Shown in pieces: positions 12,701-21,827 of a DNA stretch of 64,000 bases. Positions within the stretch are counted from its first letter, which is position 1. The number at the start of each line of letters is the position of its first letter. Location: contig QLIY01000079.1 of the NCBI GenBank assembly GCA_003260075.1, positions 1 to 64,000 on the forward strand, in the 5' to 3' direction. Below the pieces are notes generated by a model that was not told the origin of the DNA, ran no database searches, and saw only the letters and a program-made list of their open reading frames with translations. This DNA comes from Phallusia mammillata (lineage: Eukaryota > Chordata > Ascidiacea > Phlebobranchia > Ascidiidae). The translations under genes and the position numbers were made by a program.

Positions 12701-13773
12701 CAGGGATTAAAGCAATCCTGAAACAAGATGCTTGTATTATTATGTCAGAATTTAACAAAATGACAAACAGTAACTGTTGCCACTATGTTTGGTCAAAAGC
12801 TAACTATGACCCACAAAAAATGGGTTAAAAACGTAAGATGTAACTTGTTGGGCCAAATGCTGAAAAATATCAGAGTTCGGTCATGATCAAAAAGTTAAGA
12901 ACCAACGCCATAGACATTTGTTAGTAAAATCTCCTGATAGTGACATTAGTCTTACAATAAACATCAGCCAATTGGTTAAGCAATTGACCTGATTTAAATA
13001 TAGCACCAGACATACAAAATGACCAGCACAAAGAATTTCAAAACCCCTAGCTGCATTTTGATTTTAAATGCAGTATGGCAGTGGTTCTCAAACTTTTTTT
13101 CGTTGCGACACAAGTTTCATGACTTGCGACGCACCAGCAAACAAAAGTTAATTAAGAAACTTATTATTAAAGTTGTGTTTATTGATACAACAACAAAAAG
13201 TTACGAAACGGAAATATTCTGCAACGCCCTTGGAAAATTCAAACGACGCACAGTTTGAGAACTACTGCAGTATGGTATTGAATAAGCACAATGTACTTAC
13301 TTGTAATGCAGTGTGTTTCCTTGACAGGAGTAGTACAAGCCCCAGCAATAATCTTTGCCAGTTCAACAGTTTGTTGCTTGTCATATTCCTCAATGTATTT
13401 GTCAAGAACTTTTGAGGCAGAGTAGTAGGACTTGTCATGGAAGGAAATTTTTGAACTTTCTTTTGGCCTAAAAACATGCTTGGACCTCAACAACATGGTA
13501 AATACCAAACAATAGTTGAACAACTCTTTTGGTGAGGTGATTTTCATAAACTTAGCTAATTTTAATGTAGGGGATAAAAAATTTTGATAAAACTCAGCCG
13601 AAACTTTGATGTAAGTTATGCGTATTAAATAAATGAAGTACTTGGATCTCAGCAAAAATATTTTACCTCAATGACCTGGATCCCCATGACTCCATATACT
13701 TTCCATCACCAGCATCACAGAACAGACTGGTTACTGTACTGGCTGAGTCTGATCCTTTTATCTGATGTCTCAT
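664..13773 (-). CDS. 12-exon gene, tentatively LAS2 (C18orf54)-like
   Basis: Coding exons in order of translation: 13773-13667, 13467-13301, 12151-12018, 10909-10857, 10766-10691, 10264-10109, 9502-9297, 8422-8261, 6440-6349, 5349-5271, 1951-1828 (second copy 1315-1192) and terminal 735-664 (second copy 831-760). Every junction has AG/GT ends and the phases agree throughout (2,1,0,2,0,0,2,2,1,2,0). The total is 1428 nt, 476 codons with stop. The start ATG has an in-frame TAA three codons upstream. The protein is hydrophilic, Ser-rich and mostly low-complexity, with no signal peptide or membrane segment. The N-terminus has STVTSL at residues 12-17 and YYSASKVLDKYIEEYD at 50-65. From memory this resembles the start of vertebrate lung adenoma susceptibility protein 2; that identity is tentative and no function is claimed. 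The terminal exon is the least certain part. The last two exons are each present twice because of assembly joins. Confidence 0.72.
665..842. repeat. duplicated segment joined at a single N
   Basis: About 82 bp at 665-746 recurs at 761-842 with few changes. The two copies are separated by a short unrelated tail and the N at 760. This is the pattern of two allelic contig ends joined with a one-base gap. Confidence 0.75.
1178..2180. repeat. allelic-type duplication around C run 1804-1813
   Basis: Sequence from 1178 to about 1545 recurs from 1814 to about 2178 with scattered substitutions and small indels. The right copy starts directly after ten Cs. A second C run follows at 2188-2197. The exon inside is intact in both copies. 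Confidence 0.8.
1192..1315 (-). CDS. duplicate copy of exon 11 of the LAS2-like gene
   Basis: This is a second intact copy of the exon at 1828-1951. It has the same length (124 nt), the same phase, an AG acceptor and a GTAATC donor. The residues HMEGKPKAVKGF are encoded in both. Differences are a few synonymous-looking substitutions. The copy pair is separated by a C run at 1804-1813, so one copy is probably the other haplotype and not a real second exon. Confidence 0.6.
2863..3058. mobile_element. hAT-type MITE
   Basis: Starts CAGGGGTGTACAACC and ends GGTTGCCCACCCCTT, an imperfect terminal inverted repeat. The flanks CTTTAGAC and ATTTAGAC match 7 of 8 as a target-site duplication. There is no coding capacity. 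Confidence 0.7.
3753..3858. repeat. adjacent 47-bp duplication split by C run 3800-3809
   Basis: The 47 bp before the C run is repeated directly after it with one inserted G. Only the C run separates the two copies. Confidence 0.8.
4827..5066. repeat. 110-bp tandem duplication, each copy preceded by ten Cs
   Basis: Copies at 4837-4946 and 4957-5066 begin ATTGATAGTTTTCATTTG and are nearly identical. Both follow a run of ten C (4827-4836 and 4947-4956). Nearby C runs at 4433-4442 and 4620-4630 belong to the same disturbed stretch; sequence after 4442 is echoed near 5108. Confidence 0.8.
5602..5653 (+). ncRNA. hammerhead-like motif in a dispersed repeat (decayed)
   Basis: The core CTGATGA lies at 5608-5614 and GAAA at 5628-5631. 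ACAG (5631-5634) can pair with TTGT (5641-5644) as stem III, placing the expected cleavage after C5645. Stem II does not pair well and stem I is partial. It lies in an intron of the LAS2-like gene, and a related copy is at 14118-14167. Confidence 0.35.
9872..10039. mobile_element. hAT-type MITE (no clear target duplication)
   Basis: Starts CAGAATTTCTCAAAC and ends GTTTGAGAACCACTG, an imperfect terminal inverted repeat of the family seen at 13079, 40227 and 56711. The flanking 8-mers do not match. It lies in an intron of the LAS2-like gene. Confidence 0.6.
10540..10675 (-). mobile_element. tRNA-derived SINE
   Basis: Read on the minus strand, it carries a box B-like GGGTTCGAATCCCAC (within 10612-10627) preceded by an A box-like stretch. 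A tail follows that contains AACGCCTTTAATAGGCC. The tail recurs without the tRNA-like head near 53167-53220. Confidence 0.6.
11682..11733 (+). ncRNA. hammerhead ribozyme-like fold
   Basis: All elements of a type I hammerhead are visible. Stem I is TTTTTGCT (11682-11689) with AGCAAAAA (11726-11733), eight perfect pairs. The core CTGATGA is at 11690-11696. Stem II is GCCC (11698-11701) with GGGC (11714-11717). GAAA is at 11718-11721. ACGT (11721-11724) is followed by T11725, the expected cleavage site. Stem III would be a palindromic ACGU, which can only form between two molecules; this arrangement is known from hammerheads of Penelope-like elements and retrozymes. It lies antisense in an intron of the LAS2-like gene. 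Confidence 0.7.
12359..12907. mobile_element. hAT-type non-autonomous element with perfect 8-bp TSD
   Basis: Flanked by CCATAGAC at 12351-12358 and 12908-12915, a perfect 8-bp target-site duplication typical of hAT. The left end starts CAGTGAATCAGGGG and the right end is AAGAACCAACG, so the terminal repeats are degraded. No transposase reading frame is present. Confidence 0.75.
13079..13267. mobile_element. hAT-type MITE, 189 bp, perfect TSD
   Basis: Terminal inverted repeat CAGTGGTTCTCAAAC / GTTTGAGAACTACTG with one mismatch. The flanking target duplication CAGTATGG (13071-13078, 13268-13275) is perfect. A sibling copy is at 40227-40395 (shared ACTTGCGACGCACCAGCAAA). It sits in intron 2 of the LAS2-like gene. 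Confidence 0.9.
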
Positions 13774-14117
13774 AATAGTTTGTTAATATATATATATGTT
13801 AATATATACCCTATATATATAGCTGATATGTACCTGTCAACAGAAAAACAATATGTAGGATTTAAATGCGTTGACCAGTTGAAAAGTATGAACAAATACT
13901 TCTTATTGCCTTTAGATATAACCTGCTTTAATTAAAGTTTTTTAAAACCCCATAACTAAAAAGTATAAAAACATAAAAGTGTCAATACATGACAAGTAAG
14001 CGACAGACAGTCCCAGTTGTGGCATCAAACAAATGTGGTAAAGCATGGCTTTTCAGTCTGTTATTCCAACAAACTAAATAGGTGGCTACATTAGCTCATA
14101 GCCAGTCTCTAGCAACA

Positions 14118-14167
14118 GCTGCACTGATGAGACCTTATAGAGAGAAACAGCGTGCATTATCTGTAGC
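14118..14167 (+). ncRNA. hammerhead-like motif (decayed)
   Basis: The core CTGATGA is at 14124-14130 and GAAA at 14144-14147. GCTGCA (14118-14123) pairs with TGTAGC (14162-14167) as a 6-bp stem I with one G-U pair, bracketing an expected cleavage after C14161. Stem II is not paired. The surrounding repeat is shared with the copy at 5602. Confidence 0.35.
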
Positions 14168-15476
14168 TAGTATTTGTTAACAGTAATGCATGTGGGTCTG
14201 TCAATTTTTGCACATGTCAAATAAATTAGGGCTCGTAAAAATACTCTTTCTATACAACAAAAGCCTAGCTTAATGTGGGTTTGGGCAATTCCAAGCAGAC
14301 TCTGTTTTCCAACAGACTTATTTCAAATGTCGCTACTTGATTAAACCCACAACAAACAAGTTGAATTATTTCTTGTTTGGAGAGTGAGAAAGTCCAATCA
14401 AGAACCTCTTGTCCTGTGTTTACACCCAACACAAAATTCACACACAGACACAATAGGTAAAAGTTTGAATGCTGTCTGCTATACACAAGACTATGTGTTT
14501 ATAGTGCAAGAGTCACACAATACTCTAAACCAGAAAATACAAAAAGAGTCAGTAATGAAAACATTAAGTAAAATGATTCATACAAAAATGTATATATATA
14601 TGCCAAGAGTTACAGACCAGTACTTATGGCATGATTGCTTGACTTTACAAAGCTGGTGCATCAAATAAGTCAATTGCTTTGTATTATAACCCGTTATGAA
14701 GAAAGTGGTGATATATATGTATATAAATTAAAAGCAAAAGTGCTAAATTAAAAACGTAATTGCAATATTAACTGGAGCATAATCGTTAACAATACAAGCA
14801 AATTATAGAGCTCTAAAATTTTAGACAAAACAATAGATTGAAAAAAACATTTATAATAACAGTACAATTATTAGAACCCATACAAAATTGAATGTTGGAT
14901 TAGGTAATTTTCTCAGCAAACAGTTTTATTTAACAAAACATGTCATGTCCATATCTTTATTTTTTTTTTAAATGTTGTGTATAAGATGAGAAAATGCTAC
15001 TAAAACTCTATGATCAAAGATTGTTAACAGATATATATATACATGTAGTTATGTCTAACAGACTTGATTGATATATACACAAGAAAAAATGTTTAACAAA
15101 TACAGTACAATAAAACAACAGTCAAAAAACAGGGGGTTAACAAGCCAAAAATCCAATACTAAACCTATATGTTAAAAGACCTAAAAGCAATTTAACTTTT
15201 TTACAATGTTTTTGTTGCTTTTTACAGACAATAACCTCCTTGTAATCACACATAACCTTCCTCTATGGCCATTAGATTAGTTCTCACAAAATCCTAAAGC
15301 CCTAAAAAAAATTTGCTTTAAGACGTAGCTTTACTTTCATATTTACAAAATAACACAGTTTGTGTTCTTTGTAGTGTTTATTACTGATGGAAACTTACAT
15401 GAGCTGATGCCATTATAAACATTAAACAAAGCATTACATATGTAACAAAGGTTTGTTATTGGTTCTGTTCTGTATC

Positions 15477-15595
15477 TAACTTCCATACAAAATGGAAGAT
15501 AATGATTGTTCTTAATAAAACTATGAAGTTCCCCCCCCCCCTAACTTCCATACAAAATGGAAGATAATGATTGTTCTTAATAAAACTAGGAAGTA
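15477..15595. repeat. duplication around C run 15531-15541
   Basis: About 53 bp beginning CTAACTTCCATACAAAATGG lies on both sides of eleven Cs, differing at one base (CTATGAAG against CTAGGAAG). Confidence 0.85.
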
Positions 15596-16861
15596 CATCT
15601 TATCAATCAAACATAACAATCTAATAAATAATCAGCTTAAAGCGGTAAGTTTTAAGCTTTTAAATTGGTAAGATGAAATGGAAGACAGACAGAGTCTGTT
15701 CAATTAAATTTTTGAAATAGATTGCACAGAATGTTTATTTTAGTATCTTTGTAATTTGGTTTACTTGAAGGTTAAAGGTAACCAAGCAAATGTAACAAAA
15801 ACAATTTATTGGGCAAACCTTAAAGTTCGTGATTCATAAGAATCATAACCATGCATTAACGGTTTTGCAGTGGCTTGGGATGTGAAACTTAAAAGCAAGC
15901 TGTTTTTGATTCGAAGAAATGAAAGGAACTTAAAAAAGGAAATGCTCTTCGCAGGAAGTTAAATCTACAACTGCAACTGTTGCGAAAAAATTTCGCTGCA
16001 TAAAGCACGTCAAGATCTCCGAGTAATTATAGGCTGGATTTCATACCTAACGTAATGTATTTACTTTCTATTATCTTAATTATAGCTTTGTAAACCACAA
16101 AACCACACGTGTACTTATCCAAAACATAAACAAAACTGAGGAATCTTCAAACGCGCGCCGTCGTTGTATCGCAAAATTACCGAAGCAGTTAAGGTACCGA
16201 AGTTTTTTTTACCTAAAAAGTTTTTCGGGCCAGCTGTAATTTATTTTTTATTCGTTCACAGCGGAATTCGTTTATCCTTGAGTAACAGTAAGTATCTAAA
16301 TTATAAGGAAAGAAACTGTATGCATAAAATGGTGCGTAGTCTGCAGTGATGCGTTTGGAGCGGCCTTGGCCCTTGGGTAGCGCATATGACCTAGAAATAC
16401 AAACAAGCAACAACAAACACTAATTTCAGAACAAACACTAATGGCAGTAATTTCAGAAGGTGCAAACATCTACGTAATCACCAGAGCTATGATGTGCAGC
16501 TTTGTAAGTGGTCTTGTTTCTATTTATTTATTTTTTAAATGCGCATCTGTTTTGTTATCAGTTACATGCAAATAGTGCATCCTCTTTAAGCCAAAAATTA
16601 GCGGAAACACATGCTGTATGGCTAAAATGTTTACCGTTTCTAAGGGGCCACAGACTGAGCTGTCATTAGTATGACAATCAGGCTATGAAAGACTGCTTTT
16701 ACACAGCGTAGCTTTTTAGTGTTGCGTGAATCAGCCAGCTGTAGCAAAAAAGGTATGAATCTGTAAAACAAGAAGCAAAACTTTAATATATTGGTTGGTG
16801 AGCCTATACTGGTACTGTCGATCTAACGGTCTTATAGTTTAGTTGTCTGGTTGGAACAAGC

Positions 16862-17156
16862 ATGGAAGGCTTAAAATCATCTTTCCCGAAGGTAACTTTC
16901 AACCTACTCCTGGCCACATCGATGGCCGTGATTGGATCAACCTTCCAATTCGGATACAACGCAGGTGTTATTAACGCGCCACAAACTGTGAGTTCTACAA
17001 TAATAGTTTCATTTTGCCCCCCCCCCAACTTTCAACCTACTCCTGGCCACATCGATGGCCGTGATTGGATCAACGTTCCAATTCGGATACAACGCAGGGT
17101 ATTAACGCACCACAAACTGTCATCCAGGAGTTCTACAATAATAGTTTCATTTTAAG
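16862..17156 (+). CDS. GLUT copy A exon 1, present twice in damaged form
   Basis: The left copy (16862-17016) starts with ATG and lacks 7 nt after ACAAACTGT. The right copy (17027-17156) has those bases but lacks 2 nt after AACGCAGG. Ten Cs (17017-17026) join them. Each copy alone is frameshifted, and the donor GTAAGC follows the right copy. The defects are complementary, so consensus error or haplotype switching is more likely than a dead gene. Confidence 0.75.
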
Positions 17157-20100
17157 GTAAGCGTGCTTGCATATTTGTCCAGACTTGAGGCTGTGTTCGA
17201 CTCGTTCTTTTCGGTGTTTTTTTATTACTTGACTTAGCAGAACGAAAAACCAAAACCTAAATTAAAAAAAAAATATATACATTTTGCATTTCCAGATTTG
17301 GACATTCAATTTCACAGTCAACCATTGATCTTCTGTGGGGCTTCACGGTAGGCATTTTTGCAGTTGGTGGAATGATAGGTTCGCTGTGTGCAGGTGCAGC
17401 AGCAGAAAGGTTCGGTTTGAAAAGATCCATGCTCTACAACAGTGTTTCTCAACCTTTTTTCTGGCTAATTACCCCCCCCCCAGCAGAAAGGTTCGGTTTG
17501 AAAAGATCCATGCTCTACAACAACTCCATTGCTCTGCTAGCTGCCTTGTTGATGGGAATTTCACAGCTGGCTAATTCATTTGAGTTGTTGATTATAGGTT
17601 ATGTATATTTATTTCTATGTTTACGTACAAAAGTGTATCTTATGTTCTGATAGGTCGTTTTGTGATTGGCTTAAACAGTGGAATAAACATGCCCCCCCCC
17701 CCTTACTTGACTTAGCAGAACGAAAAACCAAAACCTAAATTAAAAAAAAATAGATACATTTTGCATTTCCCCCCCCCCCCTAAAGGGGGTCGCATAGTAA
17801 AAAAGGTTGAGAACCACTGGCTTAAACAGTGGAATAAACATGGGGATAGCTCCGATGTATTTGACTGAATGCGCTCCAGTTCGGTTACGTGGAATGTTTG
17901 GAACACTCGGACAATTAGGCATTGTGACGTCAATACTTCTGTCACAAGTAAGTTTTGACCTCTCATATTATACCCTATTTCACATAAAATAAATCTTAAC
18001 CTTAAATCAGAAAATTTGCTATATTGTACTAATTTGAACCATTGATAACAAAAAACATGCGAAAAAAAATCTACACAAGCACATTTTATCAGTTGTCTGT
18101 TTGAGCTTCTACACAATTGATGCAACCCAGAAGAATTTTGGTTAAAAAGCACATTATACAAGAGGCCGATAATTGGGTAAAACACATCAACGTTTTATCG
18201 TTTTAGATTATTGGTCTCCATTGGATCTTGGGTGTATATCTCAGCTCTGGGGATTGTTATTCAGTCTCACTGGTATTTTTGCGATTTACCAGCTTCTCGT
18301 TATTCCGTTGTGCCCTGAAAGTCCAAGGTACATAACCATACTGCGCGTTTCACCACAAACCAAACGGCGCCAAGCTGATCACACGATTTGTTTACATTAC
18401 CACCGTGTGATATATCAATGTTAATATGGGGCTTTATCGGTGCTATAACGTGTATTTATGCCAAAGTTCGTACCTTGGACTTTACCAAATCAGTATGAAG
18501 TTAACTTCCCCCCCCCCAACGTGTATTTATGCCAAAGTTCGTACCTTGGACTTTACCAAATCAGTGTGAAGTTAAAAAGCCCTACAATCATGGGCGTACC
18601 CTAATAAGGTTCGTATATGACGTAATCCTACATCCGTTAAAAAGTATTTTTCAACGTACTACATACTTGTGATAGTGATAGTTATTATTGTGTTTATTGT
18701 ATTATTTTGCTACATTGGGATTGGCAAGAATGAGTAGCACAGTCCGATGATTTTTGTTCTGAAATACCGTTTATCGAACGGCGATGTGACGATAGTATTG
18801 CCCTCCCATGTATTTTTTTCCTGCGGACGCCAATGCCTACAATTGCAAAGTTTTTTTTCGGGCTTTGTATTAAGAAAGTCGTTTTTGTGTAAACTCGTGC
18901 CGCACATTCCTGGTAAAAAATAATTGACTAAAGTCTTTCCCGTCAATTGTGTCGCTATGTGTTTTTTCACCAAGCATACTCCGCTGAACTGAACAATCAA
19001 CAGTAACTTATTGTTACATAAGCAGTTTTACGACAGGGGAATGCCCTTACGGTTAATCACCTTTTAGTAATGCCAAAATGACCGGGTAAAACTACTAACA
19101 CAGGAGCTCACTGCACGCAGGTTTGCTAAATTCCGGTAGGTGACGCACTCAACGACCAGTGAGTCCAAGTTTTTCTTCCCTGCTTTGGCGGGGTTTCTAA
19201 AAAAAAGAAAAAAAAAGATACACTCAATTCATGTTTTAGGACTTAATAACAAATTGCGAGTGGATAAGCCAAGGCTTTACGAGGCAACGACAGAATTTAC
19301 CTTCGATCTTAGTTGTCATTAAATACAGTCGCACCTAGCTAGCACTCCAAAGGCGCAAGTCATTTTCTTAAATTATTTTTGTCATTTTATGGTGCAAAAT
19401 GGGATCACGCCTAAAAAACTTAGTGCGTTGGTGTGCATTGCCCAAGATAAACAAGTTTAAGAATAAGAGAATAACCAACAAACGGAATCCAATCGCATAC
19501 TTTGACATCTATAGTTTAAAACAGTTTGCAACATGTTTTTTTTCAAATTTTAATTGCACAGGTATTTGCTGATCGTGCAGAAGAAAGAGGAGGCCGCGAT
19601 TGCGACACTGAAGTGGCTTCGTGGAGACGAATACGATTCCTCTAAAGAACTTAAAGATATTCGGCTTGAATATAAATCAAACAGCACCGAACGAAAAACC
19701 AGTAAAAATATTCCGAAACTTTTAATAAGCTATATTTTTATAAAATTGGAATCTACTTGGTTTTTCTCCTACATAGAACTATAGGCTTCCAGTGTAAAGC
19801 GTACTTTACTTGTATTTGTGGTCAAGTGAACATTGCATAACTAAGAGTTTGTTTGTTGTTTGACAGAAATTTTGGAGCTTTTCAAACACTCCCATCTCCG
19901 TCAACCTCTCCTGATTGCTGTGGTCATGCAGCTCTCACAGCAGTTGTCAGGAATCAATGCAGTGTTTTTTTATTCAACGCAAATATTTCTGAACGCCGGA
20001 ATCCCGAAAAAATACGCGTATGTCAATGCTGTTCAAACTTCACATCAACGTGTTTTTTATGTAAACTATTGCTGCCAGGCATAATACATACATTAATTAA

Positions 20101-21277
20101 CGCTCTTCTGGCAAATGTTTTGTTTTTAACCGAGGTTTTTCATAAATACCTAATGCTACAAAACTGTCCACAGATAAGTTATTTCTTGTTAACAATCGGC
20201 AAAGTTGCTAGGTGCTTAACTTGTAAAAACAATTCGTAAAACTTACCGAATCGTTTTTTGTCAACCCTTAGGAAATGTAAAAATGGCATTTTTGTATTTT
20301 AGCCCAAATGCATGTGGACTGATTTTTTTCCTGGTTAAGAATATCGGCCCAATAAATATTTACAGCGGTTTAACGACGGTTGGAATCGGCGTGGTCAACG
20401 TTGTCATGACGATGGTGAGCGTGTCCCTAATCGAGAGGGCGGGGCGTAAGATCTTGCATCTGATTGGTCTAGGCGGGATGTGTGTTTGTGCGGTTGTTCT
20501 CGTGGTAAGTCCAGCGTTTCTTTTCCTGTCGAACCCCACCCTCTATCCTAACACGGGTGGTAAGATTTTAGAACCCATCCGACTGGTACCACCAACACAA
20601 TGTGTTCTTTAACTGCGAGAAATAAACTCATTTTAACTATGTAATTATGGGAAAGTAGTCTAGGCTGCAAATTTTTATACGATGCGTAATTTAAAATAGA
20701 TCTCAGTTAATTCATTTTTGTCAAGAACGGTTGGGTTTGGATTGCACTTAAGCGTAAGGTACCCTATGTTGCTTGTTTATTTGTTCAGGTTCTTCTCAAC
20801 CTCAACCAATCAGAAACAGTAGCCCCCCCCCCCCCCCCCCCCCCCAGTTCCAGATAAGGTGCGCCCTGTTCGCGTGGATAAAATGAACTTAACTGTCTTT
20901 GTAAACCCGTAGTGTTTACTTTTACAACACAATGCCAATATATCCCCCCCCCCTTGTTCGACCAAAGATCTCGACCATCAGCTGTCAGTGTTGCTGGGTT
21001 GACAAACTGGATGGGAAATTTCGTGATTGCTCTCGCGTAAGGAATGAAGGTTATGAAGTAATTTATAATCGATTTTTTAGTGTTTCATTTAATATTTTTT
21101 TGTAATTTTGACTTCTGCATGCTCGACAAGTGTTCAAAACTTTAATAGAACAAAAAAATCAATGTTTTGTGTGCTCTGTGCAGTTCCAGATAAGGTGCGC
21201 CCTGTTCGCGTGGATAAAATGAACTTAACCGTTTTTGTAAACCAGTAGTGTTTACTTTTACAACACAATGCCAATAT

Positions 21278-21375
<98 letters not shown>

Positions 21376-21827
21376 CACAAGATGTCAATATGCCCTGGAT
21401 GTCAGGAAGTTTGTTTTTGCAAAAAACGAATGCCCAACTTCGAAGGTAAAAGGAACAAACCCTAAATTAGGATTTCAATCACTGTGGAAAGACTTTACCT
21501 CATGGAAAATCTAAATAGAAAATAAACAAACATACAGTAAAGTTTCTCTTGTAAACTTTCCGAGTTAAAGCGATAAATTGTCCAAAAAATACTTTGTTAT
21601 AAAGGTATCCGTCGCTGGATGGTGACATCGGGGATTACACGTTCATTATTTTCGCCGTCCTTCTCGCAATATTCTGGCTTTTCACTTACTTCAAAGTCCC
21701 GGAGACAAAAGGTCGGAACATAATGGAAATCACCGCACTGTTTCAACCCAAAAACACTCATGGCGTTTTGACGAAAGACGTTGACGTTATTGATGACGTC
21801 ACACTGCCGAGTGGAACAAGGTTTTGA
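16862..21827 (+). CDS. facilitative glucose transporter, class I GLUT (copy A, assembly-damaged)
   Basis: Exons match those of copy B at 25216-34480: exon 1 16862 to about 17156, exon 2 17296-17597, exon 3 17654-17947, exon 4 18207-18327, exon 5 19562-19701, exon 6 19867-20017, exon 7 20366-20504, exon 8 20789-21036 (interrupted) and exon 9 21605-21827. Family signatures are INAPQT (exon 1), the substrate-linked [17 protein letters not shown] (exon 6), LHLIGLGGM (exon 7) and PETKGR (exon 9). It should be a 12-helix plasma-membrane hexose uniporter. Exons 1, 2, 3 and 8 contain C runs with duplicated or missing sequence, and exon 4 carries a frame error, so no intact protein can be read. Whether the real allele is functional cannot be told from this assembly. 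Confidence 0.85.
17296..17597 (+). CDS. GLUT copy A exon 2 with an 81-bp foreign insert
   Basis: Compared with the 221-bp exon 2 of copy B, this exon is 81 bp longer. The extra part holds AGTGTTTCTCAACC, which is the left end of a hAT MITE, then a C run (17472-17481), then a repeat of about 45 bp of the exon. The acceptor and the donor GTTATG are intact. Confidence 0.7.
17654..17947 (+). CDS. GLUT copy A exon 3, split by misplaced intron 1 sequence
   Basis: The exon breaks off at 17691 and restarts at about 17819. Between lie a C run (17692-17702), about 66 bp that copy the end of intron 1 (compare 17226-17293), a second C run (17769-17780) and the right end of a hAT MITE (GGTTGAGAACCACTGG). 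The residues encoded after the restart match exon 3 of copy B ([18 protein letters not shown]). Confidence 0.7.
18207..18327 (+). CDS. GLUT copy A exon 4, out of frame by one base
   Basis: This exon is 121 nt. The entering phase (0) and the leaving phase (2, needed for PESPR to join exon 5) require a length of 3n+2, so the frame is off. The ends read correctly in separate frames: HWILG at the start and [12 protein letters not shown] at the end. The matching stretch in copy B is overwritten by Cs, so a real difference and an assembly error cannot be separated. Confidence 0.6.
20789..21036 (+). CDS. GLUT copy A exon 8, middle part missing
   Basis: The 5' end encodes [11 protein letters not shown] and then runs into 23 Cs (20823-20845). 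The 3' end resumes after another C run (20944-20953) with [19 protein letters not shown]. About 28 codons present in copy B, including the GPGAIPWF helix 10 region, are absent. The bases between the C runs duplicate intron sequence at 21180-21278. Confidence 0.75.
21279..21373 (+). repeat. 95-nt poly-C run
   Basis: Pure C. The sequence just before it also occurs at 20846-20943 ahead of another C run. The long proline and glycine reading frames across it are artefacts. Confidence 0.9.

Larger units (their letters stand above)
13774..16861. other. intergenic region between divergent genes
   Basis: AT-rich, with short TA-rich stretches, a decayed hammerhead-like repeat (14118-14167) and one C-run duplication at 15477-15595. 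It should hold the promoters of the minus-strand gene and of GLUT-A, but no clear TATA box is visible for either. No convincing exon was found. Confidence 0.6.

Noticed and set aside
21134..21514. Long polyproline and polyglycine reading frames
   Set aside because: They are translations of a C run; the same happens at 50552-50776 and 62105-62349.
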